This document shows positions 1 to 9,229 of a stretch of DNA of 64,000 bases, one piece after another. A model generated the notes under the pieces. That model had not been told where the DNA came from. It did no database searches and was given only the letters and a program-made list of their open reading frames with translations. The position numbers and the translations under genes are program-made. This DNA is from Nitrosomonas sp. Nm132 (GTDB lineage: Bacteria; Pseudomonadota; Gammaproteobacteria; Burkholderiales; Nitrosomonadaceae): contig NZ_FNDH01000013.1 of assembly GCF_900100485.1 (NCBI RefSeq), positions 1 through 64,000 of the forward strand. The letters are read 5' to 3'. Numbering within the stretch: position 1 is the first letter of the stretch; every line of letters begins with the position of its first letter.

Positions 1-1
1 G

Positions 2-112
2 GCAGCGTGGCAAGCACAACGAAATGCTTCCGCACGTCCCATGGAGTGGCGCTTTACGAATGATGACGCTCGGGTAAAATTGAAGAAACTTTACCTGACT
101 TTAGAAGAATGA
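2..112 (+). pseudogene. IS630-type transposase, C-terminal end (cut by window edge)
   Basis: The frame opens at the window edge and ends with TGA at 110-112, giving 36 residues. It contains MEWRFTNDDARVKLKKLY, which resembles the conserved C-terminus of IS630-family transposases (a W-RFT--DAR-KL--LY pattern). IS630 elements insert at TA and duplicate it. The upstream part is outside the window, so I cannot say whether the gene is intact. I could not identify the terminal inverted repeat of this element downstream. Confidence 0.65.
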
Positions 113-388
113 CTGAGTACTAGTACACCAGATTTAACTATAGCTCTTCCTTGCCTGAGCCCCTATTTTAATAAGATTATGAGCTCTTTTTGTTTCCTTT
201 TCTCACAGAGCATCCTGTAAGATGCTTTGCTGCCCAGTATTTTTCTAACCCATGAAAATGGGAAGTATGCAATATTATCGGATTATTATCCTAAATCAGA
301 AGGAAACAGTGGTAGACTTTTAATATAATAGACAAGCTTGTTTATTTATGCGTTTTATTATGAGTGATAATATTTTGTAAATTAAAGA
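113..388. other. Intergenic region upstream of mdh
   Basis: AT-rich sequence with no gene that I can support. It should hold the right end of the IS630-type element and the mdh promoter. An exact TATAAT lies at 324-329 but no convincing -35 box stands at the usual distance, so no promoter is called. Confidence 0.4.
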
Positions 389-1372
389 ATGAAACCTCCT
401 CTTTGTATTGCGATCACAGGCGCAGCAGGTCAAATTGGCTATAGTCTGTTGTTCAGGATTGCGGCTGGTGATATGCTTGGAAGTGATCAACCCATCATTT
501 TGCATCTACTTGACGTTACTGGATCTCAGCATATCCTTGATGGCGTAGTAATGGAATTGTGCGACTGTGCTTTCCCACTTTTGAAGAATGTCGTCACAAC
601 AGATGATCCGTTAGTTGCTTTCAATATGGCGGATATTGCCATTCTAGTTGGCGCGCGCCCTCGAACTAAAGGCATGGAGCGCAAAGATCTGCTCACAGCA
701 AATGCAGAAATATTCAGCATTCAAGGTAAAGCACTTAATAAAGTTGCTAAACGTAACGTAAGAGTACTGATTGTTGGCAACCCAGCCAATACTAATGCTT
801 ATATTACAATGAGAAATGCTCCGGATTTACCAACAGGTAATTTTGCTGCCATGCTTAGACTTGATCATAATCGGGCATTGTATCAAATAGCAACAAAATT
901 AGGTCAGCCTGTATCTGAAATCAGAAAAATGATTATTTGGGGCAATCATTCCTCTACGCAGTTTCCTGATCTGAGTCATACAGAAATAGATAACAAGAAA
1001 GTCATAAACCTTATTGGTGATCAGGCTTGGATAGAGGATTATTTTATTCCTACCGTTCAGAATCGAGGTGCTGCAATAATTGAAGCAAGAGGACTATCGA
1101 GTGCAGCCAGTGCCGCTAATGCAATAATTAGCCATGTCCATGACTGGGTTATTGGTACAAGAGAAAATGATTGGGTATCAATGGGAGTTCTTTCTGATGG
1201 AAGCTATGAAATTCCGGAGGGGGTAATTTATGGGTTTCCCGTCACTTGCCAAAATGGCGTTTATACAATTGTTCAGGGGTTAGAAATAAATAAAATTTCT
1301 AGAACAAAGATACTTGCAACATATAAAGAACTTTTAGAGGAAAAAGGCTCAATTAAGCATTTATTAGCATAA
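389..1372 (+). CDS. mdh: Malate dehydrogenase (NAD-dependent)
   Basis: A cytoplasmic TCA-cycle enzyme that interconverts malate and oxaloacetate. The 327 residues match the usual length of the proteobacterial group with long N-terminal domains. The nucleotide-binding motif GAAGQIG is at residues 11-17, and Asp42 at the end of the second strand favours NAD. The mobile active-site loop [14 protein letters not shown] carries the substrate arginines (about R92 and R98). [16 protein letters not shown] and the catalytic histidine in WGNHSS follow. The ATG has only a weak purine tract (AAAGA) before it. The gene converges on the peroxiredoxin gene with a 7-bp gap between stop codons. Confidence 0.95.
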   Translation: MKPPLCIAITGAAGQIGYSLLFRIAAGDMLGSDQPIILHLLDVTGSQHILDGVVMELCDCAFPLLKNVVTTDDPLVAFNMADIAILVGARPRTKGMERKDLLTANAEIFSIQGKALNKVAKRNVRVLIVGNPANTNAYITMRNAPDLPTGNFAAMLRLDHNRALYQIATKLGQPVSEIRKMIIWGNHSSTQFPDLSHTEIDNKKVINLIGDQAWIEDYFIPTVQNRGAAIIEARGLSSAASAANAIISHVHDWVIGTRENDWVSMGVLSDGSYEIPEGVIYGFPVTCQNGVYTIVQGLEINKISRTKILATYKELLEEKGSIKHLLA

Positions 1373-1379
1373 AATTTAT

Positions 1380-1841
1380 TTAATTTTTTAATTCTCTAAT
1401 AAACGAGAGAACCTCCTCGGCATGACCAGGCACTTTAACACCACGCCACTCTTTTCGTAAGATACCTTTTGCATCGATCACAAAAGTACTACGTTCTATA
1501 CCGCGCACTTGTTTACCAAACATATTTTTCATTTTAATGACACTGTAAAGTTCGCATATGGACTCATCAGTATCGCTAAGCAAGTCAAAAGGTAATGATA
1601 ATTTCTCCTTAAAATTCTCATGAGATTTTATATTATCTCGTGAAATTCCAATAATTACACAGTTAAGATCATTAAATTCAGTATATAGATCACGAAATTG
1701 TAGACTCTCATCTGTACAACCTGGCGTATTATCTTTAGGATAAAAATAAATTACTATATTTCTCCCTAAATGTGCTGATAGGTGAAACACTTTCTCACCA
1801 GTGGCCTTAAGCTCAAAATCTGGAGCAGGTTTAAGCATCAT
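1380..1841 (-). CDS. bcp: Thioredoxin-dependent peroxiredoxin, BCP/PrxQ family
   Basis: Reduces hydrogen peroxide and organic hydroperoxides in the cytoplasm. The peroxidatic cysteine is Cys42 in KDNTPGCTDE. Many BCPs carry a resolving cysteine five residues later (PGCTxExC). Here that position is not cysteine (PGCTDESLQF), so the protein probably works as a one-cysteine type or uses another cysteine. At 153 residues it has the normal family length. Two adjacent ATG codons are possible starts and the ribosome site is weak. It lies just downstream of the ccm operon on the same strand and may be read from it. Confidence 0.9.
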   Translation of the reverse strand: MMLKPAPDFELKATGEKVFHLSAHLGRNIVIYFYPKDNTPGCTDESLQFRDLYTEFNDLNCVIIGISRDNIKSHENFKEKLSLPFDLLSDTDESICELYSVIKMKNMFGKQVRGIERSTFVIDAKGILRKEWRGVKVPGHAEEVLSFIRELKN

Positions 1842-1881
1842 CGTAATATTTACACAAACTAATGTTTTATTAAAAGTTGGG

Positions 1882-3222
1882 CTAGGGAATTATTTGATCG
1901 ATTACAACAGCGATATCTTTATCACCAATTTTTACAGGTTGACTAAAACCTTCTAAATCGCCACTTGCTGGTACAGCTTGACCTGACTTCGTTATCCTAG
2001 CACCTATAACCACTTCTGGAAAACTAGACATCTTCATAGTTGGTGTCATGGCCATATCATCATCTAGTGAAAAGGTTGTAGGTAAATCTTTAGCAGTCAA
2101 TCTTAAAATAGCTAATGGCATTTTTGGTCCAGTTTTGGCTCGTGCAAAAACAAACAAAGTATCATTTGGTGACACTCTGTTGGTCAAAGAAGGGTTCAGC
2201 GTAACGGTACCCGTGATAGTAGTGGTAGCTTTGGTGCTATCCGATTTATCAGATAATGGTTGCTGTTTTGTCTCAGCAGGTAAGTCACTGCTTATATTTG
2301 AGCTTTGTGTCAATTGCAGCGGGGCGGTACTCTCTTCACCTTTCATAGCCAGTGATTTTGCCTGAGCAATACTGTCACTTACTGATTTAGCTAATTGTGA
2401 ATCAGATGGAATAGCGCTCAATAATCTTTCCCAATAGACTGTAGCTTGATCATATTTTTTTTGTTCAAATTCAACAGTTCCTGCTAATGCAAGGGCCTTG
2501 GGATAATTTGGATCAATCTTAAGTGCTTGATTAATTAACTCAGCGGGTTTACCAATCAAACTCCCATTATTTGTCATTGCAAGTACGTCTGCATAATCAC
2601 TCAACAATTGTGCGCTATCAGGAATAATTTCAATTAATTTGGCATACGTCGCACTTGCTTCATCAAATTGACCCGTAATTGCGTAGGTTCGGCCTAGCAT
2701 AACCCAACCTTCGATATCCTCTGGATTTTCCTTAAGACGCGCAACCAAATTATCCACAACAGATTTAATTTCGGTATGGCCAGGAGGCATCCCTGCCATA
2801 TCTTGTGAATGAGATTGTGTTACGCTAGCTAACTGGGATTGTGGAAGCAATCCACGTGTATCACCCAAAACCATATATAACGATATTGCTGTAAGTGGAA
2901 TCGCTAAAATGACAACAGCTATCGTGGCAATTCCATGGCTTTTTATAGCAGAGGAGGCTGAAGGATTTTTTGATGATGCCGCTAAATCTTGCAGCATTCT
3001 TTTGTGCAATTCCTGCTTACTTTTATCATATTGTTCTTTGGATAAAATATCATTACGCAGATCATTATCTAATTCAGCAAGCTGGTCACGATAAATCGCA
3101 ATATTCGCAGTTTCCCGTTCTAATAGTTCTATTTTATCCTGCCTTTTTCTCAGCAGAGTCGGAAGTACAAACAGCAACGCAGCAACAATAAAAATACCAG
3201 CCACGACCCAAAATGAAGTCAT
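1882..3222 (-). CDS. ccmI: Cytochrome c maturation protein CcmI (TPR apocytochrome chaperone)
   Basis: A membrane protein that holds the C-terminus of apocytochrome c for haem ligation with CcmF and CcmH. The first membrane segment spans about residues 4-24 and a second about 95-120, with a coiled-coil-like stretch between them. Tetratricopeptide repeats follow (about 160-280), and a C-terminal beta-rich periplasmic domain resembles the C-terminal half of CcmI/NrfG-type proteins. It is the last gene of the ccm operon and begins 6 bp after the ccmH stop. Confidence 0.93.
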   Translation of the reverse strand: MTSFWVVAGIFIVAALLFVLPTLLRKRQDKIELLERETANIAIYRDQLAELDNDLRNDILSKEQYDKSKQELHKRMLQDLAASSKNPSASSAIKSHGIATIAVVILAIPLTAISLYMVLGDTRGLLPQSQLASVTQSHSQDMAGMPPGHTEIKSVVDNLVARLKENPEDIEGWVMLGRTYAITGQFDEASATYAKLIEIIPDSAQLLSDYADVLAMTNNGSLIGKPAELINQALKIDPNYPKALALAGTVEFEQKKYDQATVYWERLLSAIPSDSQLAKSVSDSIAQAKSLAMKGEESTAPLQLTQSSNISSDLPAETKQQPLSDKSDSTKATTTITGTVTLNPSLTNRVSPNDTLFVFARAKTGPKMPLAILRLTAKDLPTTFSLDDDMAMTPTMKMSSFPEVVIGARITKSGQAVPASGDLEGFSQPVKIGDKDIAVVIDQIIP

Positions 3223-3228
3223 ACTTAC

Positions 3229-3759
3229 TTATTCCTTATTAATTTTTCTTATTAAAGCTTCAGCCTCTAAGCGCTGACTTTCTGATAGTGGGATATCATC
3301 TATCTGTGTGCGACGGCGTCTTAAATAGAAGATTAGGGCTGTCGTTGCACCTATAAATAAAATAAGCGGGCCAAACCATAATAATATTGTGGTAGTTTTG
3401 AATGGTGGATTGTAAAGAACAAAGTCACCATAGCGAGCAACCAAAAAATCTATGATTTCTTCGTCACTTTTATCAGCTTTCATTTGTTCTCGAATTTCAC
3501 GCCTCAAATCGATAGCAAAATCAGCACGAGAACCAGCAAGTGATTCATTCTGGCATACCAAACAACGGAGATTCTCTGATAGTTCAACCAGGCGTTTTTC
3601 CAGCACTGGATCCTCGGCAACCGGTAATGCTTCATTAGCAAAACTAGTCAATGGCAATAAAAACACAGAAAAAACAATAACTAACTGTCTTATATATTTA
3701 AAAAATTGACTAGCACGCTCTTGTAAGACAAAAACATTTATAGCTTTAAATTTATACAT
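3229..3759 (-). CDS. ccmH: Cytochrome c maturation protein CcmH (thiol reductase)
   Basis: Keeps the CXXCH cysteines of apocytochrome c reduced. The family motif LRCLVCQ places the redox pair at Cys66 and Cys69. An N-terminal signal-like hydrophobic segment ends near residue 41, and one C-terminal transmembrane helix (about 122-142) precedes a basic cytoplasmic tail. At 176 residues it is the short CcmH form, with the TPR part encoded separately as ccmI. AAGGA inside the end of ccmG serves as ribosome site. The N-terminus is longer than usual, so an internal start is possible. Confidence 0.93.
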   Translation of the reverse strand: MYKFKAINVFVLQERASQFFKYIRQLVIVFSVFLLPLTSFANEALPVAEDPVLEKRLVELSENLRCLVCQNESLAGSRADFAIDLRREIREQMKADKSDEEIIDFLVARYGDFVLYNPPFKTTTILLWFGPLILFIGATTALIFYLRRRRTQIDDIPLSESQRLEAEALIRKINKE

Positions 3760-3764
3760 CGAAT

Positions 3765-4289
3765 CTATCCTTGCAACTCCCTTATCAAGGGGAGAATCTT
3801 GTCTTCCAGTGATTTTACCGTTACAGGTCCAATATGCTTGTGACGAATAATTCCCTGTTTATCAATAATATATGTCTCAGGAACACCGTAGACACCATAA
3901 TCAATGCCTACCTTACCATCGGAATCAACAATACTGACCGTATAAGGATCACCATATTGTCTAAGCCATTGTAAAGCGGTATCTCGCTCATCTTTGTAAT
4001 TGAGACCGTATATTGGCACTATTCCTGTCTTGGCTAGTTGCACAAGCAGAGGATGCTCATCACGGCAAGCCACACACCAAGAGGCCCAAACATTCAACAT
4101 CCATACTTTACCAAGATTATCTTTCGACATCATGATTTTGTCCGGATCATGCAAATGATTTAACTGGAAAACAGGTGCAGGTTTATCGATAAGAGGCGAT
4201 GGTACCTGGCGAGGATTTAGTGTCAGACCAATTCCAAGAAATACAACCAGAACAATAAATATAGCAAGCGGTAGTAAGAAGCGAATCAT
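3765..4289 (-). CDS. ccmG: Cytochrome c biogenesis thiol-disulfide oxidoreductase CcmG/DsbE
   Basis: A membrane-anchored periplasmic thioredoxin-fold protein that passes electrons to CcmH and apocytochrome c. An N-terminal anchor covers about residues 4-22, and the active site WCVAC (Cys72, Cys75) follows NVWAS. The cis-proline region GVYGVPETY is typical of DsbE. The start overlaps the ccmF stop by 4 bp (ATGA), so translation is probably coupled. Length (174 residues) is normal. Confidence 0.95.
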   Translation of the reverse strand: MIRFLLPLAIFIVLVVFLGIGLTLNPRQVPSPLIDKPAPVFQLNHLHDPDKIMMSKDNLGKVWMLNVWASWCVACRDEHPLLVQLAKTGIVPIYGLNYKDERDTALQWLRQYGDPYTVSIVDSDGKVGIDYGVYGVPETYIIDKQGIIRHKHIGPVTVKSLEDKILPLIRELQG

Positions 4290-6328
4290 ACTTTTCTTAC
4301 CTCTGGAAGAATAACCGGCTCTATATCTCTGGATTTTATGTCTGTATTACTTTTAGTAAGTATTTCTGAAGTGATCTCAGTCTTGTCTTTTTTACGAATA
4401 CCGTAACGATAACGACGATCTGTAACAGCTAGAATTCCACCTAATGCCATTAGGATACATCCTAGCCATATCCAGTCTACAAATGGCTTATGGTAAACGC
4501 GAACAACCCAGGCATTGTTATCTAATGGTTCACCTAAGGCAATGTATAGATCACGGAATAAACCGGCATCAATGGCTGCTTCAGTCATGACCATACCGGA
4601 AGCATTGTAAGTCCTTTTTTCTGGATACAGTTTCTGAATGAGCTTATCATCCTTCAGAACATCAATATCACCCTGAACTGCTTTGTAATTAGGTCCAGGA
4701 ATATTTGATATTCCATTAAATCGGAAAGTGTACCCACTAATTGAAACAGTATTACCGATTTCCATACGAACATCTTTTTCAGTCTCGTAACCATTGACGA
4801 GTGTTACGCCAATGACAAAAACAGCTATACCTAAATGTGCGCAGTGCATTCCATAGTAACTACGGGATTGCCGGGATAATTTTGTGAGTAATCCACCCTC
4901 ACCACTATTTTGTAAACGATGTTTGATATTTACAAAAATACTGGCAATGATCCAGAAAGCTAACAATAAGCCAAAACTAACGAGTGGTTTCCACTCACTC
5001 ATGAAAAATGGCATTATTAATGCGCTGATCAGACTCACGCCAAAAGCCCAGCGTAAACGAATGACCATAGACGGTAAACTTGCCTGTTTCCATCTCGCAA
5101 TAGGCCCCAATCCTATCAGAAAAATAGCCGGTGCCATTAACGGTACAAATACAGCTTCAAAATATGGCGGTCCAACTGAGATCTTTCCAAGACCCAAAGC
5201 ATCAACCAGTAAAGGATAGAGTGTGCCCAACATAACGCTGCCAGCAGCAACCAACAGCAGGACATTATTTACAAGAAGCATGGATTCACGTGAAATGAGT
5301 TGAAAGTTTCCTCCCAAACCCACTTTTGGCGCACGCCAAGCAAATAATATTAATGAAAAACCTACTATCGCAACTAAGTAAACTAAGATAAATATCCCGC
5401 GCGCAGGATCTGTGGCAAATGCATGAACTGATGTAAGCACACCAGAACGCACTAAGAATGTACCGAGTAAGCTCAATGAAAATGCGACTATTGCAAGCAG
5501 CACAGTCCAGCTTTTGAAGCTACCACGCTTTTCCGTAACTGCTAGAGAATGAATAAGAGCGGTGCCAACTAGCCAAGGCATAAAGGAAGCATTTTCAACT
5601 GCATCCCAAAACCACCAGCCGCCCCAACCCAATTCATAATAAGCCCACCAGCTACCAATCATAATACCGGTAGTCAGAAATACCCACGCAGCAGTTGTCC
5701 AGGGACGCGACCAACGTGCCCAGGCAGCATCTAGCTGACCACTTAGGAGGGCCGCAATAGCGAAAGCAAACGCCACCGAGAAGCCAACATACCCCATATA
5801 AAGCATAGGTGGGTGCAATACCATCCCGGGATCCTGCAGTAAAGGATTCAAATCATTACCGTCAAGAGCTGCTGGCAAAAGACGATCAAAGGGGTTGGAA
5901 GTAAATAGCAAAAATAATAAAAAACCCACACTAACTAGACCTAGCACACCTAAAACCCTGGCTACCATATCGTCTGGCAGTTGACGGCTAAATACACTAA
6001 CAGCAACTGACCATCCTGCTAATAACAGTACCCATAAAAGCAACGATCCTTCATGTGACCCCCAAGTAGCAGCAAACCGAAAATGAAGCGGCAATTCAGA
6101 ATTAGAGTGAGAAGCTACATTATGTACTGAAAAATCATTGCTAACAAAGGAATAGGCTAAGCAACCAAAAGAGATAGCAATAAACACGAATTGACCTTGC
6201 ACAGCTGGGCGAGCCAGGGCAATCCATGAAGGGATGCCGCGAGCTGCGCCAATAATGGGCAAGGTGCCTTGAATTAAAGCTAATAACATAGCAAGAATTA
6301 GAGCAAAATTACCAAGTTCTGGAATCAT
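4286..6328 (-). CDS. ccmF: Cytochrome c haem lyase subunit CcmF
   Basis: The large polytopic inner-membrane subunit of the haem ligation complex. It has more than ten hydrophobic segments and the tryptophan-rich WWD signature WGGWWFWDAVENASFMPWL near residue 240, which faces the periplasm and handles haem. A periplasmic loop (about 540-620) is rich in charged residues, and the protein ends in a basic cytoplasmic tail. The 680 residues fit the family. It is followed by ccmG with a 4-bp overlap and preceded by ccmE with an ~80-bp gap. Confidence 0.96.
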   Translation of the reverse strand: MIPELGNFALILAMLLALIQGTLPIIGAARGIPSWIALARPAVQGQFVFIAISFGCLAYSFVSNDFSVHNVASHSNSELPLHFRFAATWGSHEGSLLLWVLLLAGWSVAVSVFSRQLPDDMVARVLGVLGLVSVGFLLFLLFTSNPFDRLLPAALDGNDLNPLLQDPGMVLHPPMLYMGYVGFSVAFAFAIAALLSGQLDAAWARWSRPWTTAAWVFLTTGIMIGSWWAYYELGWGGWWFWDAVENASFMPWLVGTALIHSLAVTEKRGSFKSWTVLLAIVAFSLSLLGTFLVRSGVLTSVHAFATDPARGIFILVYLVAIVGFSLILFAWRAPKVGLGGNFQLISRESMLLVNNVLLLVAAGSVMLGTLYPLLVDALGLGKISVGPPYFEAVFVPLMAPAIFLIGLGPIARWKQASLPSMVIRLRWAFGVSLISALIMPFFMSEWKPLVSFGLLLAFWIIASIFVNIKHRLQNSGEGGLLTKLSRQSRSYYGMHCAHLGIAVFVIGVTLVNGYETEKDVRMEIGNTVSISGYTFRFNGISNIPGPNYKAVQGDIDVLKDDKLIQKLYPEKRTYNASGMVMTEAAIDAGLFRDLYIALGEPLDNNAWVVRVYHKPFVDWIWLGCILMALGGILAVTDRRYRYGIRKKDKTEITSEILTKSNTDIKSRDIEPVILPEVRKV

Positions 6329-6407
6329 GATTGAAATGCTATCCCTAAAAAATAATTATCTGAGATTAAGAAATCCTAACCCTATGTGCTCTATGAAAGC
6401 TTTTTTC

Positions 6408-6857
6408 TTATTGGGTTAATGATGTTTTCTGAGCTTTGGCCGCTTGTTCTAGTGCGCTTGCAGCCTCTGGTGGCATGTAATTTTCATCATGCTTGGCAAG
6501 AACTTCATCCGCATAGAAAATACCATCATCTGCTATTTTCCCTTGCGCTACCACACCCTTACCTTCTTTGAATAAATCAGGGAGTATCCCAGTGTATACC
6601 ACTTGTATTGCTTCTGCAGTATCGGTTACTGCAAAGCTAACAGTCGTGCTGCTGCCTTGGCGAGTTAAACTACCCTCTTCTACAATTCCACCAATTCTAA
6701 AACTCTTACCAATCGGTGCCTCATTGGCTGCAATTTGGCTAGGGCTAAAGAAAAAAACTAGATTGCTCTGGAAAACATTCAGTACCAAAATAGCTGCAAT
6801 TGTTAATGCTGTAACACTTGAGGCAATAATCGCTATTTTTTTATGACGTGGTTTCAT
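6408..6857 (-). CDS. ccmE: Periplasmic haem chaperone CcmE
   Basis: Binds haem covalently and carries it from CcmC to CcmF. An N-terminal anchor (about residues 8-30) is followed by an OB-fold domain. The haem-linking histidine is His123 in the conserved HDENY motif, with Tyr127 as the usual axial ligand. At 149 residues it is the normal length. The start overlaps the end of ccmD by 4 bp. Confidence 0.96.
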   Translation of the reverse strand: MKPRHKKIAIIASSVTALTIAAILVLNVFQSNLVFFFSPSQIAANEAPIGKSFRIGGIVEEGSLTRQGSSTTVSFAVTDTAEAIQVVYTGILPDLFKEGKGVVAQGKIADDGIFYADEVLAKHDENYMPPEAASALEQAAKAQKTSLTQ

Positions 6858-7036
6858 TTTTTCTCTCTTATAGTTGATTCGTCTCTGAGACCAAGATACT
6901 TTTGCAAAGTTCTACGACGATTTAATATCAGCCAAATTTCACCAGCTATGCAAGCAAATGAGACTAGATACGAGCCCCAGACATAGAGTCCATACCCACC
7001 CATTGAAAAAAATTCTGACCAGTTATTCCAGATCAT
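6854..7036 (-). CDS. ccmD: Haem exporter accessory protein CcmD
   Basis: A small single-pass membrane protein of about 60 residues that helps release holo-CcmE from the CcmABC complex. It shows the typical [13 protein letters not shown] segment followed by a transmembrane helix and a basic tail. The start chosen is the ATG that overlaps the ccmC stop as ATGA (7036-7033). A longer in-frame version beginning at 7066 would run inside ccmC and is less likely. Confidence 0.93.
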   Translation of the reverse strand: MIWNNWSEFFSMGGYGLYVWGSYLVSFACIAGEIWLILNRRRTLQKYLGLRDESTIREKK

Positions 7037-7773
7037 CGTGCAGCCCCCTTTAATTCTGCCACCCACGCAGTATGACGTTCACGCTCCAATATAATAACCC
7101 GTGTTCGCATTAATATCATGGCAATGGAATACATCCATGCGGCAAGTGACATGATCAGCATTCCAACAAGCATACTTGCCGCCATCTTGGGTGATTGAGT
7201 AACACTGACCGATGCACCTTGGTGTAAAGTATTCCACCATTGAACAGAAAAATAAATAATAGGGATATTAACTACGCCCACTAATGCGATAACCGCACCA
7301 GCTTTATCTGCCCGTCGCGGATCATCAATAGCAGCCTGAAGTGACATAAATCCAATATAAAGGAATAATAAAATTAACTCGGAAGTAAGTCGTGCATCCC
7401 ACACCCACCATGCTCCCCACATTGGCTTGCCCCACCAAGCTCCTGTCCATAATGCAATGAAGGTGAACATTGCTCCCGTTGGTGCAATAGCCGTAGCCAC
7501 CATTGATGAAAGACGGGTATTAAAAGCAAGGCCAATCCCTGCCCAAAATGCCATAACCAAATATAGGAACATGGACATCCACGCAGCTGGTACGTGAATG
7601 AAAATAATGCGATATGCTTCTCCTTGCTGAAAATCAGTCGGTGCTACAAAAAAGCCAATATAAAGACCAATAATGAGCAATACTATGGCTGCAATAGAAA
7701 AATATGGAATCATTCTTCCTGCCAGAAAATAAAAACTTGCAGGTGAAGCATATTTGTACCAATTTATCGACAT
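7033..7773 (-). CDS. ccmC: Haem exporter permease CcmC
   Basis: Six-helix membrane protein that presents haem to CcmE. It carries the tryptophan-rich WWD motif WGKPMWGAWWVWDARLTSEL near residue 120, and flanking periplasmic histidines (for example HVPAAWMSM and the later LHQGASV) that act as haem ligands in the family. Length (246 residues) and position between ccmB and ccmD are standard. Confidence 0.96.
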   Translation of the reverse strand: MSINWYKYASPASFYFLAGRMIPYFSIAAIVLLIIGLYIGFFVAPTDFQQGEAYRIIFIHVPAAWMSMFLYLVMAFWAGIGLAFNTRLSSMVATAIAPTGAMFTFIALWTGAWWGKPMWGAWWVWDARLTSELILLFLYIGFMSLQAAIDDPRRADKAGAVIALVGVVNIPIIYFSVQWWNTLHQGASVSVTQSPKMAASMLVGMLIMSLAAWMYSIAMILMRTRVIILERERHTAWVAELKGAAR

Positions 7774-7806
7774 ATCAAATTTTTGCTTGTAAGTTTTAGT
7801 TGAATT

Positions 7807-8466
7807 TTATTCGATTGAGATCCTAAGAGAGGCTGCTGTTGCCCAAGGTGCACAAACTAATGATACAAGCAAGAAAGCACCAAGCAATGAGAAATGTGCG
7901 TCAAACCCTAAGCCTGCGGTACTTGCTTCTACCGCACCCGCGCCAAAAATAAGTACTGGGATATATAACGGCAACACCAGTAATGATACTAGCACTCCCC
8001 CCCCTCTTAATCCTAAAGTTAGGGCAGCGCCTATTGCGCCAATTAGACTCAAGATAGGAGTACCTAACAATAATGATAATGTCAACACTATAAGCGCACT
8101 AAAAGGTAAATCATATTGAATACCTAATACTGGAGCCATCAATACTAAGGGAACTCCCGTAACCAACCAATGTGAAAACATCTTTCCTAGTACTAATAAA
8201 GGCAGGGATGTTGGTGAGAGTAATATTTGCTCTAAGGTTCCGTCCAAATAATCATTGGAAAACATACGTCCAAGTGAGAGCATTGACGCTAGTAATGCGG
8301 CAACCCATACAATTCCTGGAGCCATGATCCGAAGTATATTCATTTCTGGCCCCACACCTAGTGGAAATAGGCTCACTACGATAATAAAGAAAAATAATGT
8401 CGTTAATACATCAGCCTGCCGGCGCATTGCCAATAATAAATCACGCCGAATTATCCAAATCAACAT
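7807..8466 (-). CDS. ccmB: Haem exporter permease CcmB
   Basis: Integral membrane subunit of the CcmAB ABC transporter, with about six hydrophobic segments and the family-typical N-terminus IRRDLLLAMRRQADVL. The segment LGRMFSNDYLDGTLEQILLSP is characteristic of CcmB. At 219 residues it is the normal size. It begins directly after ccmA (1-bp gap). Confidence 0.95.
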   Translation of the reverse strand: MLIWIIRRDLLLAMRRQADVLTTLFFFIIVVSLFPLGVGPEMNILRIMAPGIVWVAALLASMLSLGRMFSNDYLDGTLEQILLSPTSLPLLVLGKMFSHWLVTGVPLVLMAPVLGIQYDLPFSALIVLTLSLLLGTPILSLIGAIGAALTLGLRGGGVLVSLLVLPLYIPVLIFGAGAVEASTAGLGFDAHFSLLGAFLLVSLVCAPWATAASLRISIE

Positions 8467-8467
8467 A

Positions 8468-9091
8468 TCAAGAAAGGTATAGTTGATGCGTTACCGTAGC
8501 TGTAATATTAATTTCCTGGTGCGTCGTCAGTATTACCATACCACCTTGAGCCAAATATCGTTCTATTATATTTTTAATCAATTCAATTGCTGAAACATCC
8601 AATGCAGTCAGAGGTTCATCTAGTATCCATAGTTTAGTCTGTACCAGCAATAAGCGCGCCAATGCAACTCGCCGCTTCTGACCTTGCGATAGTACTTTAG
8701 CCAGCAACGCCTCACGCTTCTCTAAACCCATTTTCTGTAAGATTTCACAGGCTGTCTTTTTATCAATCTCTACACCAGCAAGAGCGCTTGTGATACACAG
8801 ATTTTCAATGGTGGTCAAGTCATCTTTTACACCACTTAAATGCCCTAAATAAGTTATAACACTATAATAATCTTCGCCTAGAGATCGGATATCGGAGCCA
8901 TTCCAGCTAACCTCGCCTGAGTTTGGAACCGCTAAGCCACATAACATTCTTAATAAACTAGTCTTGCCACTGCCATTAGGCCCACGTACCTGCATCAATT
9001 CACCCGGCTTTATAGAAAAATTGATACCACTGAATAATACGCGGTCACCACGCATACATTCTAGATTGTTGCCTTGCAACATAGTTAGCAA
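8468..9091 (-). CDS. ccmA: Haem exporter ATP-binding protein CcmA
   Basis: ABC ATPase that drives release of haem-loaded CcmE. Walker A is GPNGSGKTS (about residues 39-47), the signature is LSQGQKRRVALARLL, and Walker B is LWILDEPLTALD. The 207 residues match CcmA. It is the first gene of the operon. Either of two ATG codons, three codons apart, could be the start. The ~138 bp upstream to truB should hold the ccm promoter. Confidence 0.95.
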   Translation of the reverse strand: MLTMLQGNNLECMRGDRVLFSGINFSIKPGELMQVRGPNGSGKTSLLRMLCGLAVPNSGEVSWNGSDIRSLGEDYYSVITYLGHLSGVKDDLTTIENLCITSALAGVEIDKKTACEILQKMGLEKREALLAKVLSQGQKRRVALARLLLVQTKLWILDEPLTALDVSAIELIKNIIERYLAQGGMVILTTHQEINITATVTHQLYLS

Positions 9092-9229
9092 TTAAAACTA
9101 AGCATTATAACGCACTGAAATATCTTTGACACTTTGTCGTTATAGAAAACATGACTTAAAAATGAATGAATCATTGTCTATTTTATTTCTACTAATAGTA
9201 TTTATTTCACTTTAAGTATAAAAGCCATA

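Noticed and set aside
113-388. Promoter of mdh at the TATAAT of 324-329
   Set aside because: No -35 hexamer at 16-18 bp, so the match may be chance in AT-rich sequence.
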